Shown: piece after piece, positions 1 through 7,916 of the stretch
Numbering within the stretch: the stretch's first letter is position 1
Layout: the number at the start of each line of letters is the position of its first letter
Source: an uncultured Pseudomonadota bacterium
GTDB lineage: Bacteria; Pseudomonadota; Gammaproteobacteria; Steroidobacterales; Steroidobacteraceae
Assembly (NCBI GenBank): GCA_903839465.1
Contig: CAIMCI010000147.1
Coordinates: 1-46,302, forward strand
Reading direction: 5' to 3'
Length of the DNA: 46,302 nt
Made by a program: the position numbers and the translations under genes
Notes under the pieces: generated by a model
Databases searched by the model: none
The model's input: only the letters and a program-made list of their open reading frames with translations
What the model was told of the DNA's origin: nothing

Positions 1-368
1 CCCTCGGCGACGGTGGCGCGCCGGCCCGGACGCCCGCCCACGCCCCCGGGCAGGTCGCGGTTGCGGCGCGCGCCGTCCGCCGCGAGTCGACGGCGGACGC
101 TGGCCCGAAAATCGTGGCGGACCTGCAGCGTGATGCCGCCGTACAGCGCGAGAACACCCCCCAACCCCAGGCCGCTCGCGGTCAGCAGCGACTGGTCGTG
201 GGCGTCGAGCGCACCGCGCAGCGAGGCGAACGCTGCCAGACCGCCGAGCAGCAGACACATCGCCGGGCGGGCTTCGTAGACGGGCTTTGGCCACCAGAGC
301 CGCCGCCGGTGCGCGGGACGGGTCGCGGCGCCAGCGTCGGCGCCAGCGATCGCCGGCCGCTCAGCCAC
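1..368 (-). CDS. Partial small membrane protein, two predicted helices
   Basis: I do not recognise this gene. The frame is open from a GTG start at 368 to the window edge, so the C-terminus is missing; about 122 codons are visible. The N-terminus is basic and leads into a WWPKPVYEARP segment. Two hydrophobic stretches follow at about residues 36-52 and 61-83, and after them a strongly basic, Arg-rich and Gly-rich tail. This suggests a small inner-membrane protein with both ends in the cytoplasm. The GTG overlaps the stop codon of the upstream nuclease-like gene (stop at 361-363) by 8 bases, which suggests coupled translation and a shared role. The start rests on this overlap and on the absence of an upstream alternative that makes better sense. 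Function unknown. Confidence 0.6.
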   Translation of the reverse strand, partial: MAERPAIAGADAGAATRPAHRRRLWWPKPVYEARPAMCLLLGGLAAFASLRGALDAHDQSLLTASGLGLGGVLALYGGITLQVRHDFRASVRRRLAADGARRNRDLPGGVGGRPGRRATVAE

Positions 369-1059
369 GGCCGGCATCCGGCAGGCCGCGCAGCGAGCGT
401 ATCGTCTGATCGCCGGGGGTGAGGATGCCGCGGATGTTCTGCGTACGGTCGGTGCCGCGCACCTCCTCGGCGATGGCCACCATCCGGGTCAGGCCGTCGA
501 TCGTCAGCAGGCGCAGCAGCGAGCGATGCGGGTGACCACCGAGGCGCGCCCGGATGGCGGTGGTGTCGTGGCGGCCGGTGATGACGGCGAAGCGTGCGGT
601 CGCCCGCATCACGGGCCGGTCACCCTCCGCCGTCATGCCGGCGGCGAAGAGCTTGTCGAGGTCGACCCTGGGGGGATTCGTAGCGGTCGCCACCACGTGC
701 AGCTCGAAGCTGCCGCGGCGCCAGCAGCCGCTGGCCGGCGGCGGTGCGCCGGCGACCACATAGGGTGCGGGTGCGACCTCGTAGCCGAGGCGTCGCCCCA
801 TTTCATTGGTGATGTCGGCCAGCACCGCCGTGCGGATGGCAAAGCGCACCACGACGCAGTAGTTCGCATAGCGGGCGAGGGTCGCTGCCGACTGGACGCC
901 CAGGAACAGACGAAACTCCTTGGCGCAGACACTGCCATCGACCAGCCGCCCGTCGCCACAGCGCGCAACGATCTGCTCGATCGTCGGCGGCGGTTCGCCG
1001 GACCTCTGTCCGGCACCGTCCTGACGGAAGGGAATTTTGTCGGGTCCGCGTTCTTGCAT
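361..1059 (-). CDS. Protein resembling a catalytically degenerate PD-(D/E)XK nuclease
   Basis: This 232-residue protein has no signal peptide or membrane segment. Its middle and C-terminal parts recall a family of restriction-endonuclease-like proteins that I know from general pattern memory: an EFRLFLG segment (residues 49-54), a conserved NEMGRRLGYEV stretch (85-95), the nuclease core, an ITGRHDTT strand (160-167), LLTIDGLTRMV (184-194) and an IRGILTP segment (209-215). In active members the core carries an Asp near a Phe-Asp-Gly turn and a Glu-x-Lys pair. Here the matching stretch reads HVVATATNPPRVDLDK (121-136), with Ala and Thr where Glu-Val-Lys is expected, so cleavage activity looks lost. 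The assignment is inference and needs a structural comparison. The stop overlaps the next gene, a small membrane protein. No clear ribosome binding site precedes the ATG at 1059. Confidence 0.55.
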   Translation of the reverse strand: MQERGPDKIPFRQDGAGQRSGEPPPTIEQIVARCGDGRLVDGSVCAKEFRLFLGVQSAATLARYANYCVVVRFAIRTAVLADITNEMGRRLGYEVAPAPYVVAGAPPPASGCWRRGSFELHVVATATNPPRVDLDKLFAAGMTAEGDRPVMRATARFAVITGRHDTTAIRARLGGHPHRSLLRLLTIDGLTRMVAIAEEVRGTDRTQNIRGILTPGDQTIRSLRGLPDAGRG

Positions 1060-1156
1060 TCAACAGAATGCTAGTGGGCAGGGCACGCGCGGGGCGTGTC
1101 TTGGTTCGCGTTTCAGGACCCGCCGCCGGTGCGGCGGTTCAGGCCGTACTGGACGT

Positions 1157-1624
1157 TTACTGCGAATCGAGCTCGGCCGCCGCACGGCGGCCCGCGTCCA
1201 CCGACTGTGCGGCGGCCAGGTCCTCGCGCACGCCGTTGAGGATGCCGGCCGGTGAACCGTCGTGCGCGGCACCCGGCACTGCCGCGGGCCGCGCGGCCTG
1301 CGGCGGGGCGCGCTCAGCATGGAACTGGCTGACGGCCTGCGGATCGATGTCGTGAATCCGGGCGTTCGGACCGCACGGCGTATTCGAGAGCGTGCGTCCG
1401 CCCGGTCCGCTGCACTCGTACAGGCGGACGGTGCGGCCCGGACCCGTGTCGCCGGCGACCGCGTGACCGATCGAGGCGCGCACGCCGTTCAGGCTCCGGC
1501 CGAGGTCGGCCACGGACGGCCAGCCGTAGCCATGGCCGGTAAGGTAAGGCAGACCGATGACGAGCGCGAGCAACGGCACGCCGAAGGCGATCACCGGCTT
1601 GATCCAGGGGGCGCGATGGCTCAT
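1157..1624 (-). CDS. DUF4124-like membrane-anchored protein
   Basis: This 155-residue protein starts with a short basic leader and one hydrophobic helix at about residues 10-29, so it is probably anchored in the inner membrane with the rest in the periplasm. The segment YECSGPGGRTLSNTPCG (about residues 69-85) matches the hallmark of the DUF4124 family, in which a Tyr-x-Cys and a later Pro-Cys frame a short beta-like unit. The rest is Ala/Pro-rich and probably disordered. The family is widespread in proteobacteria and has no agreed function. It sits 15 bases downstream of the YceI lipoprotein gene on the same strand, so the two may be cotranscribed. About 97 bases separate it from the nuclease-like gene that follows. 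Confidence 0.65.
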   Translation of the reverse strand: MSHRAPWIKPVIAFGVPLLALVIGLPYLTGHGYGWPSVADLGRSLNGVRASIGHAVAGDTGPGRTVRLYECSGPGGRTLSNTPCGPNARIHDIDPQAVSQFHAERAPPQAARPAAVPGAAHDGSPAGILNGVREDLAAAQSVDAGRRAAAELDSQ

Positions 1625-1639
1625 GGCGGGATAGTGCCT

Positions 1640-2398
1640 TCAGTGGCCGGCCGGGAACATCGACTGGTCGGCAGTCTCGGCAGCGCAGGTGTCGGGCGCT
1701 CCCACCGACTGCGACCTGGGTCTCAGCACGAAGCGGAACCGCGTGCCGAGCTCGTCGGCCACGCGCAGTGCGCCGAACAGCACGCTGAATGGCTCCAGAC
1801 CGAGCGCCCGCTGGCTGAGGTTGAGCTCGCCACTGGCGACCACCGTATCGGCGGCCCGCTCCACGACGACCGGCACCGTCACCGGCGAGCGGTGACCGCG
1901 CACCACGAGGAAGGCCGCCGCGGTATAGCGCTCCGGCCCACCCGAGACCGTGCCGATCTCGATCCGGATCCGCGGCCAGTGCGCGGCATCGAGGACGGCG
2001 GGCCCGAGCAGATTGCGGCGCGTACCGGCAATGTCGTCCGCCGGCACCGTACCCGGGAAGTCCGGCCCCGCGGCGCGGCGCTCGTCAGGATCGTCGACGA
2101 CGATCGCGTCGACCGCAAACTCCAGGCTGCCGCCCGCCGCGTCGCTGCCCGCGGCCAGTCCGATCTCGCCGGCAAGCGGGTGCAGCAGCAGCACGTGATT
2201 GTGTCCCAGCGCCGCCAGCGGCCCCTCGCGCCGGACCAGCACCCGGAGTGTCGAGGCGGCGCAGTCCACCCTGTACGACTCGCCGCCGCCGGCGGACTGC
2301 ACCGGAGCCGGCGCAGGCGATGGCGGTCGGCGCACGCCGCAGCCGGCCAGCAGGCCCGCCGCGAGCAGCAGCGTCAGGGTTCGCCAGGGGTATGTCAT
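1640..2398 (-). CDS. YceI-family lipoprotein
   Basis: This is a lipid-binding, lipocalin-like YceI-fold protein, made as a lipoprotein. I chose the ATG at 2398 because it places a clean lipoprotein signal at the N-terminus: basic Tyr-Pro-Trp-Arg, a Leu/Ala-rich core, and the lipobox LLAGC with Cys at about residue 20. A start nine codons upstream is possible but would bury that signal. The mature part has typical YceI features: an early SLEFAVDAIVVDD strand, a DIAGTRRNLLGPAVLDAAHWP segment of the kind that precedes the central strands, and the late LGLEPFSVLFGALRVADEL region. YceI proteins bind isoprenoid-like lipids in the periplasm; the ligand here is unknown. It heads a minus-strand pair with the DUF4124-like gene. 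Confidence 0.75.
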   Translation of the reverse strand: MTYPWRTLTLLLAAGLLAGCGVRRPPSPAPAPVQSAGGGESYRVDCAASTLRVLVRREGPLAALGHNHVLLLHPLAGEIGLAAGSDAAGGSLEFAVDAIVVDDPDERRAAGPDFPGTVPADDIAGTRRNLLGPAVLDAAHWPRIRIEIGTVSGGPERYTAAAFLVVRGHRSPVTVPVVVERAADTVVASGELNLSQRALGLEPFSVLFGALRVADELGTRFRFVLRPRSQSVGAPDTCAAETADQSMFPAGH

Positions 2399-2448
2399 CG
2401 GACTCGGCCTGCTCCGGTGCGGCATCGGCCGCGGACGCGCGACGCTGC

Positions 2449-2457
2449 TGCTACTAT
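2449..2457 (+). promoter_or_regulatory. Candidate extended -10 promoter for the acetyl-CoA hydrolase gene
   Basis: A TGn element followed by TACTAT lies about 55 bases upstream of the acetyl-CoA hydrolase start, just after the divergent YceI gene. It matches an extended -10 box (four of six core positions plus the TG) and is followed by a GC-rich stretch. No convincing -35 box is visible. The position in a divergent intergenic gap fits a promoter. Confidence 0.35.
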
Positions 2458-2511
2458 AGCGCCCCGTCCGCTACGGCGATGCCAGCGCCCCAGCCGAGAG
2501 TACCGCAAGCC

Positions 2512-4683
2512 ATGACCCGGGTATTCGACGATGTCGGCGAGGTGGTCGAGGCGACGCTGAGCCGGGTGGGATCGCGGATCGTGCTCGCGACGCCGCTCGG
2601 GATCGGCAAGCCCAATGCGCTGCTGAACGAATTCTACCGGCGCGCCGCACGCAATCCCGATTTGAGCCTGAGAATCATCACGGCACTGTCGCTCTCGCGG
2701 CCCCGCGCCCAGGGCGATCTGCACGCCCGCTTCCTCGGCCCGCTGAACGAACGGCTGTTCGGTGATTACGTCGAGCTGGACTACGTTGCCGCGCAACGCG
2801 CCGGTCGCCTGCCGCCCAACGTGACGGTGAGCGAGTTCTACGTCGACGCCGGCGGCTGGCTTGGCGTCCCGGCCGTGCAGCAGCACTACCTGTCGACCAA
2901 CTACACGCACGTCGTCCGCGACCTGCTGGCTCTCGGCGTCAACGTGGTAGCCCAGTCAGTCAGTGCCAGAGCGGTGGCCCGGGGTACGGAGTACAGCCTG
3001 TCGGCGAATCCGGACCTCACCCTCGACCTGCTCGATGGCCTCGCCGCGGCGCGGGCCACCGGCGCACCGCTGGCCGTGATCGGTGCGATCAACCGGCGCA
3101 TGCCGTTCATGCTGGGTGATGCCGTCGTCGCGGAGGACCGCTTCGACTTCATCGTCGACCATCCGCGCTACGAGCACGATCCCTATTGCGCCCCGAGCCT
3201 GCCCATAAGCACGGTGGACTACTGCATCGGCCTGCAGGCCTCGGCCCTGGTCCGCGACGGCGGCACGCTGCAGCTCGGTATCGGTGAACTCGCCGATGCC
3301 GTGGTCTACGGCCTGCAGCTGCGCCAGCAGCGCAATCCCCAGTACCGCGCGGCCCATGCCGCTCTCGGGCTCGATCCGCTCGTCACCGCCGCAATCGGCG
3401 CGCACGGCGGGCTCGAGAACCTCGACCGCGGCCTGTACGGCTGCAGCGAGATGTTCGTCGACGGTTTCCTCGACCTGTACCGGACCGGCGTTCTCAAGCG
3501 CGGCGTGCACGGGCATGCGACGCTGCAGCGGCTGCTGGACGGTGGAGCCGTGACGGATCGCATCGATGCCGTCCTGCTCGAGGCGCTGGCCACCGCCGGC
3601 ACGGGCCGGCTGACCGAGTCGGATTTCCTTGCGCTGCGCGCGGCAGGTCTCTTTCTTCCCGGTACGCGCTTCGCCGATTCGCGCATTGAATGTCCCGGCG
3701 GCCGCAGCGTCTTGGCGGATCTGGCCGATCCGCTCTGCCGCGCGGAACTGCTCGACCACGCCTGCGCCCGCCGCCTCGGCGGCGGCACGCTGCTGCATGC
3801 CGGCTTCCTCCTGGGTCCGCGCGGTTTCTACTCGGCACTGCGCGACCTTCCCGAGGCGGAACTGGCGCGTTTCGCGATGACCCGCATCAGCTTCACCAAC
3901 CAGCTCTACGGCGCGGACATGGCACTGCGCATCGCGCAGCGCCGCCATGCACGCTTCATCAACACGACGATGCTCGTCAGCGCACTCGGCGCGGCGACCT
4001 CGGATGCCCTCGGTACGGGCCAGGTCGTGAGCGGCGTCGGCGGCCAGTACAACTTCGTCGCCATGGCCCACGAGCTGCCCGAGGCGCGCTCCGTGCTGAT
4101 GCTCAGGAGCACGCGCACGCGTCACGGCGTGACCACCTCCAACATCGTCTGGTCGTACGGCCACGTCACGATCCCGCGGCACCTGCGCGACATCTTCGTC
4201 ACCGAATACGGCATCGCCGACCTGCGCGGCAGGACGGACCGCGACTGCGTCGTCGCCATGCTGTCGATCGCCGACTCGCGCTTCCAGGAGCAGCTGCTCG
4301 ACGAGGCAAAGCGGGCCGGCAAGATCGAGGCCGGCTACCGGCTGCCGGATGCCGTGCGCAGCAACCTCCCCGAGCGCCTCGGCCGGGCGCTGGCGCCGCT
4401 GCGCGACGCCGGACTGTTCACGGATTTTCCGTTCGGCACGGACTTTACCGGCGAGGAGATCGTCCTCATGCGCGCCCTGAAGCGCCTGGAGGAGTCGACG
4501 ACGACGTGGTGGCGCCGCGGGGTGAGCCTCGCCGGCGCGCTCGTCGGCGGCGGTGACGGGGGCGCGAGCCGGCCGTATCTCGCGCGCCTTGGCCTCGATC
4601 GACCGCGGACGGTGGCCGAGCGGCTGCAGGCGCGGCTCGTGCACCGGGCCGTGCTCGCGGAACTCGCTGACGGCGGCGCCTGA
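2512..4683 (+). CDS. Acetyl-CoA hydrolase/transferase family protein, long form
   Basis: This 723-residue enzyme belongs to the family that hydrolyses acyl-CoA thioesters or moves CoA between carboxylic acids (acetate/succinate CoA-transferases and acetyl-CoA hydrolases). Evidence is strongest in the C-terminal half: GCSEMFVDGFLDLY with the expected Glu, FTNQLYGADMA, GQVVSGVGGQYNFV, and the signature VTEYGIADLRG. The N-terminal half has the family's paired Rossmann-like layout, with STVDYCIGLQASALV and LQLGIGELADAVVYG. Family members are commonly about 420-640 residues, so this is a long version with extra sequence after the core. I chose the ATG at 2512 because the protein similarity begins there; an in-frame ATG at 2479 is possible. 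It stands alone between divergent and convergent neighbours. The true acceptor and direction cannot be read from sequence. Confidence 0.85.
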   Translation: MTRVFDDVGEVVEATLSRVGSRIVLATPLGIGKPNALLNEFYRRAARNPDLSLRIITALSLSRPRAQGDLHARFLGPLNERLFGDYVELDYVAAQRAGRLPPNVTVSEFYVDAGGWLGVPAVQQHYLSTNYTHVVRDLLALGVNVVAQSVSARAVARGTEYSLSANPDLTLDLLDGLAAARATGAPLAVIGAINRRMPFMLGDAVVAEDRFDFIVDHPRYEHDPYCAPSLPISTVDYCIGLQASALVRDGGTLQLGIGELADAVVYGLQLRQQRNPQYRAAHAALGLDPLVTAAIGAHGGLENLDRGLYGCSEMFVDGFLDLYRTGVLKRGVHGHATLQRLLDGGAVTDRIDAVLLEALATAGTGRLTESDFLALRAAGLFLPGTRFADSRIECPGGRSVLADLADPLCRAELLDHACARRLGGGTLLHAGFLLGPRGFYSALRDLPEAELARFAMTRISFTNQLYGADMALRIAQRRHARFINTTMLVSALGAATSDALGTGQVVSGVGGQYNFVAMAHELPEARSVLMLRSTRTRHGVTTSNIVWSYGHVTIPRHLRDIFVTEYGIADLRGRTDRDCVVAMLSIADSRFQEQLLDEAKRAGKIEAGYRLPDAVRSNLPERLGRALAPLRDAGLFTDFPFGTDFTGEEIVLMRALKRLEESTTTWWRRGVSLAGALVGGGDGGASRPYLARLGLDRPRTVAERLQARLVHRAVLAELADGGA

Positions 4684-4694
4684 CGCCGCGCCGG

Positions 4695-5603
4695 TCAGTC
4701 CGGGGCGAGGTGGCGGTCGAGGCGTTCCGCCTGGCGGCGCAGCGCCATGCCGAAGCCCGCCGCGTCATAGAATCCCGCGAGCCCCAGGAGATCGGGGCGA
4801 CGACGCGCCACGGCAGCCTCGCCGTCGGGCAGGGGCACGTCGCAGGCGATGCGCGTCAGTTCGCGGGCGAGGTAGGCCGCCGCGCGGTGCTCGGCCAGCT
4901 GTGCCTGGACGCGTGCCGCGCCGCGCAGAGGCAGGGCAGCGACCGCATCGAGATTGGCGTACAGCTCGTCGATCGAGGCGTATTGGGTCATCAGCACGCC
5001 GGCGGTCTTCGGCCCTACACCGGGCACGCCCGGTATGTTGTCCACGGCATCGCCGGTGAGGGCGAGGTAGTCCGCCATCCGTTCCGGCCGCACGCCGAAT
5101 CGACCGGCGATGTCGTCGTAGGCATAGCGCCGGCCGCCGGAGAAGTCCCAGAAGGTATCCCCCGGCCTGATCAGCTGCGACAGGTCCTTGTCACGGGTCA
5201 CGACCACCGCCGGTCGGCCGGCGGCACGGGCCCGCGCGGTCAGCGTGCCGATGATGTCGTCGGCCTCGTAGGTGTCGCTGCCGAAGGCCGGCAGGCCGAG
5301 ATGCGCGCACAGCTCCCGGCACCGCGCGAACTGGGCGGCGAGCTCGACCGGAGCGGGCTCGCGCTGCGCCTTGTAGGCCGGGTAGATCTGGTTCCGGTAG
5401 GAATGCGTCAGGCTCTCGTCGAAGGCGACCGCCACCAGCGGCGAGCGGGTCTCCTCGAGCAGGTCACCGAGGAAGCGGGCGAAGCCGTACAGCGCATTGA
5501 CCGGCCTGCCCTGCGCGTCGGCCATATCGGCCGGAATCGAGTAATAGGCGCGGAAAATGAAGACGCTGGCGTCGATGAGGTAGACGGGTGCTACGACAGC
5601 CAC
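4695..5603 (-). CDS. 5'-3' exonuclease, Pol I N-terminal-domain type
   Basis: This 302-residue protein is a stand-alone 5'-nuclease of the FEN/Pol I N-domain superfamily, which cuts 5' flaps and removes nucleotides from 5' ends with divalent metals. The acidic metal-binding residues are all visible: LIDASVFIFRAYY near the N-terminus, VAFDES, YKAQRE, EADDIIGTL, VTRDKDLSQLI, and LTGDAVDNIPGVPGVGPKTA, which also starts the helix-hairpin-helix DNA-binding region. It resembles E. coli Xni in having no polymerase domain, but keeps the full acidic set and is about 50 residues longer. The start is a GTG at 5603, inside the end of the HNH endonuclease gene (13-base overlap), so the two are probably translated together. 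Confidence 0.88.
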   Translation of the reverse strand: MAVVAPVYLIDASVFIFRAYYSIPADMADAQGRPVNALYGFARFLGDLLEETRSPLVAVAFDESLTHSYRNQIYPAYKAQREPAPVELAAQFARCRELCAHLGLPAFGSDTYEADDIIGTLTARARAAGRPAVVVTRDKDLSQLIRPGDTFWDFSGGRRYAYDDIAGRFGVRPERMADYLALTGDAVDNIPGVPGVGPKTAGVLMTQYASIDELYANLDAVAALPLRGAARVQAQLAEHRAAAYLARELTRIACDVPLPDGEAAVARRRPDLLGLAGFYDAAGFGMALRRQAERLDRHLAPD

Positions 5604-6319
5604 CGGCGCAGCCGTTCGTGCAGCGGGCTGGAGCGCGGGAAGTGCGCGAGCAGGTACTCCATCTGGTCAGCCAGCACCCGCCGCCCCTTCAGGTAGATGT
5701 ACTCCGCGTAAGTCGGCGTGAACGGCACCGCCAGGAGCTGCATATCGGCTTCCTCGGGCGTCCGCGACGCCTTGGCGTTGTTGCAGCGCCGGCAGGCGGT
5801 GATGACGTTGGTCCAGATGTCCTGGCCGCCCCGGCAGAACGGCCGGATGTGGTCGCGCGACAGCAGCTGCGTCGGGAACCGCCCGCCGCAGTACATGCAC
5901 AGGTAGCCGTCGCGCTTGAACAGGGTCTCGTTGTTCAGCGGCGGCACGTAGTCGGCACGCAGCGTCCCGGGATTCGAGGAATGACCGATCGTGGCCACGA
6001 TCGAGTTGACCTCGACGACCGTCCGCCGCCCGCTGCGGGCGTTGATCCCGCCGCGCAGCCGGTACAGCATGGACCCGCAGGAGTAGGCGACCTGGCGCAT
6101 GTGGTACAGGCGCACGGCCTCCCGGTAGTCGATCCACTCGAGCGGCATCCCGGCGATGTCGGTGCGCAGGATCTGGTGGCTCAGGCCGCGCACGGCCGCG
6201 TTGGGAACGGGAACCAGCTGCGGATCCGGCGCCGAATCCGGCAAAGGAATATGCCGCGGCAGCGCCGGCGCCGCGCCGCGACAGGTGTCTCGCTTGCCCG
6301 TTTTCTTACCAGCCGTCAT
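5591..6319 (-). CDS. HNH endonuclease family protein
   Basis: This 242-residue protein carries a zinc-linked HNH nuclease module in its C-terminal half: a CMYC pair, the catalytic SRDHIRP segment, an Asn in the DIWTNVITA stretch, and a second CRRCNN pair, followed by RTPEEADMQLLAVPF. The N-terminal half (LRTDIAGMPLEWIDYREAVRLY) matches a group common in gamma- and betaproteobacteria that is chromosomal and not tied to restriction systems. The first 30 residues are basic, low-complexity and possibly disordered. The ATG at 6319 is the first in frame after a likely promoter. The gene overlaps the start of the exonuclease gene by 13 bases. HNH proteins may nick, cut or repair DNA; the substrate here is unknown. 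Confidence 0.85.
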   Translation of the reverse strand: MTAGKKTGKRDTCRGAAPALPRHIPLPDSAPDPQLVPVPNAAVRGLSHQILRTDIAGMPLEWIDYREAVRLYHMRQVAYSCGSMLYRLRGGINARSGRRTVVEVNSIVATIGHSSNPGTLRADYVPPLNNETLFKRDGYLCMYCGGRFPTQLLSRDHIRPFCRGGQDIWTNVITACRRCNNAKASRTPEEADMQLLAVPFTPTYAEYIYLKGRRVLADQMEYLLAHFPRSSPLHERLRRWLS

Positions 6320-6351
6320 GATTTCGACCGTAAGTCCATACTCTCAGGTTT

Positions 6352-6380
6352 AATGTACCGGTCACTTGTTGCGGAAGCAA
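6352..6380 (-). promoter_or_regulatory. Candidate promoter of the HNH-exonuclease pair
   Basis: On the minus strand TTGCTT and TACATT are separated by 17 bases, which is the ideal sigma-70 spacing. The TACATT box ends about 33 bases upstream of the HNH start codon. The region is locally AT-richer than its surroundings and lies in the divergent gap to pntAA. The -35 match is only moderate. Confidence 0.35.
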
Positions 6381-6489
6381 ACGTCGGCTCGTACCGGCGA
6401 AAACAGCGAATTCGACCGGCGAAACGCCGCCCGGAAGTGGCCCGTCGAGATGGCCCGGCGCCGGCCATGCAGTCCACGAGGAGACGTCC

Positions 6490-7626
6490 ATGTCCATCAC
6501 CATCGGTGTGCCGCGCGAGACCCAGCCAGGCGAATCCCGCGTGGCGCTTGTGCCCGAGCTGGCCACGAAGTTCGCGGCGCTCGGCGCCAGGATCCTCGTC
6601 GAGCACGGCGCCGGCAGTTCGGCCCAGTTCCCCGACGCGCTGTACAAGTCGGTCGAATTCGCCGATGCCGCCGCCATCTATGCCCGGTCGGACGTGCTGC
6701 TGAAGGTGCAGCCCCTGACGCTGGCCGAGGCCGGCGCGCTGCGCGAGGGCTCGGTCCATCTCGGGTTCATGCAGCCGCACAACAACCTGCCTATCGTGCA
6801 GGTGCTGCGTGACCGGCGCGTGACGAGCTTCGCGATGGAACTGGTGCCGCGCATTTCCCGCGCACAGTCCATGGACGCGCTGTCGTCGCAGGCCGCCGTC
6901 GCCGGCTACAAGGCCGTGCTGATCGCCGCCAACGCACTCGACAAGTTCCTGCCGATGCTGACGACCGCGGCCGGAACCATCCGCCCGGCCCAGGTGCTGG
7001 TCATCGGCGTGGGCGTCGCCGGTCTGCAGGCCATCGCGACCGCCAAGCGGCTGGGAGCCCAGGTGGAGGCCTATGACGTGCGCTCCGCCACCCGCGAGCA
7101 GGTCAAGTCGCTGGGCGCGAAGTTCGTGGAGACCGGCGTGGTCGCGGAAGGGGCCGGCGGCTATGCACGCGAGCTGACCGCCGAGGAGCAGGCCAAGCAG
7201 CAGGCGGCGCTCGACGGCCGGATCGCCGTGGCGGACGCGGTGATCACGACCGCCGGCGTGCCCGGGCGACCGGCGCCGCGCATCGTCTCGCGGGCGGCCG
7301 TCGAGCGCATGAAGGCGGGTGCGGTCATCGTCGACATCCTCGCCGAGAACGGCGGCAACTGCGAGCTGTCGCGCGCCGGGGAGACGGTGCAACACAACGG
7401 CGTGCGCATCATCGGGCCGGTAAACCTGCCGTCGCAGCTCGCCTACAACGCCAGCGAGATGTATTCGCGCAACCTCTACAACTTCCTGTCGCCGGCCCTG
7501 AAGGACGGCGTGCTGACAATCGACTGGACCGACGAGGTGTTCGCCGGCACGGCACTGACCCACGAGGGCACCGTCCGCCACGAACCGACCGCGAAACTCC
7601 TGGGCGCCACGGGGAACCACTCATGA
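6490..7626 (+). CDS. pntAA: NAD(P) transhydrogenase subunit alpha part 1, NAD(H)-binding domain
   Basis: This 378-residue soluble subunit (domain I) binds NAD(H) in the proton-translocating transhydrogenase, which uses the proton gradient to reduce NADP+ with NADH. The N-terminal GVPRETQPGESRVALVPE segment, SSQAAVAGYKAV, and the Rossmann stretch VLVIGVGVAGLQAIATAKRLGAQVEAYDVR are typical, as is the downstream ADAVITTAGVPGRPAP region. It is close in length to the split-type subunit of Rhodospirillum. A strong GAGGAG ribosome binding site precedes the ATG at 6490. Its stop shares ATGA with the start of the next gene, so the three pnt genes are translationally coupled. Confidence 0.95.
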   Translation: MSITIGVPRETQPGESRVALVPELATKFAALGARILVEHGAGSSAQFPDALYKSVEFADAAAIYARSDVLLKVQPLTLAEAGALREGSVHLGFMQPHNNLPIVQVLRDRRVTSFAMELVPRISRAQSMDALSSQAAVAGYKAVLIAANALDKFLPMLTTAAGTIRPAQVLVIGVGVAGLQAIATAKRLGAQVEAYDVRSATREQVKSLGAKFVETGVVAEGAGGYARELTAEEQAKQQAALDGRIAVADAVITTAGVPGRPAPRIVSRAAVERMKAGAVIVDILAENGGNCELSRAGETVQHNGVRIIGPVNLPSQLAYNASEMYSRNLYNFLSPALKDGVLTIDWTDEVFAGTALTHEGTVRHEPTAKLLGATGNHS

Positions 7627-7916
7627 TCGACGGCATCATCGCTCTCTACATATTCATGCTGGCCGGGTTTACCGGCTACGAAGTCATCGCCAAGGTGCCG
7701 GTCATCCTGCACACGCCGCTGATGTCGGGCTCGAACTTCGTGCACGGCATCGTGCTCGTCGGCGCCATGGTCGCGCTGTTCAATGCCTCCAATCACCTGG
7801 AGCAGGCCATCGGCTTCATTGGCGTGGTGATGGCCGCGGGCAATGCGGTCGGCGGCTACGTCGTCACCGAACGCATGCTCGAGATGTTCAAGGCCAGCGG
7901 GAGCAAGAAGTCATGA
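7623..7916 (+). CDS. pntAB: NAD(P) transhydrogenase subunit alpha part 2, membrane domain
   Basis: This 97-residue protein is the short membrane piece of the alpha subunit (part of domain II). Three hydrophobic stretches are visible: near residues 5-20, 32-55 (with the GSNFVHGIVLVGAMVAL stretch) and 60-85. The split of alpha into two genes is a normal arrangement in many bacteria, in contrast to the single pntA of E. coli, and is not a frameshift: both genes start with their own ATG. It overlaps pntAA and pntB by four bases each (ATGA at 7623-7626 and 7913-7916), consistent with equal expression of the complex. Confidence 0.93.
   Translation: MIDGIIALYIFMLAGFTGYEVIAKVPVILHTPLMSGSNFVHGIVLVGAMVALFNASNHLEQAIGFIGVVMAAGNAVGGYVVTERMLEMFKASGSKKS

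Noticed and set aside
6490-7916. A frameshift splitting pntA
   Set aside because: The two-gene form of the alpha subunit is normal in many bacteria, each part has its own ATG, and the overlap is a clean ATGA.
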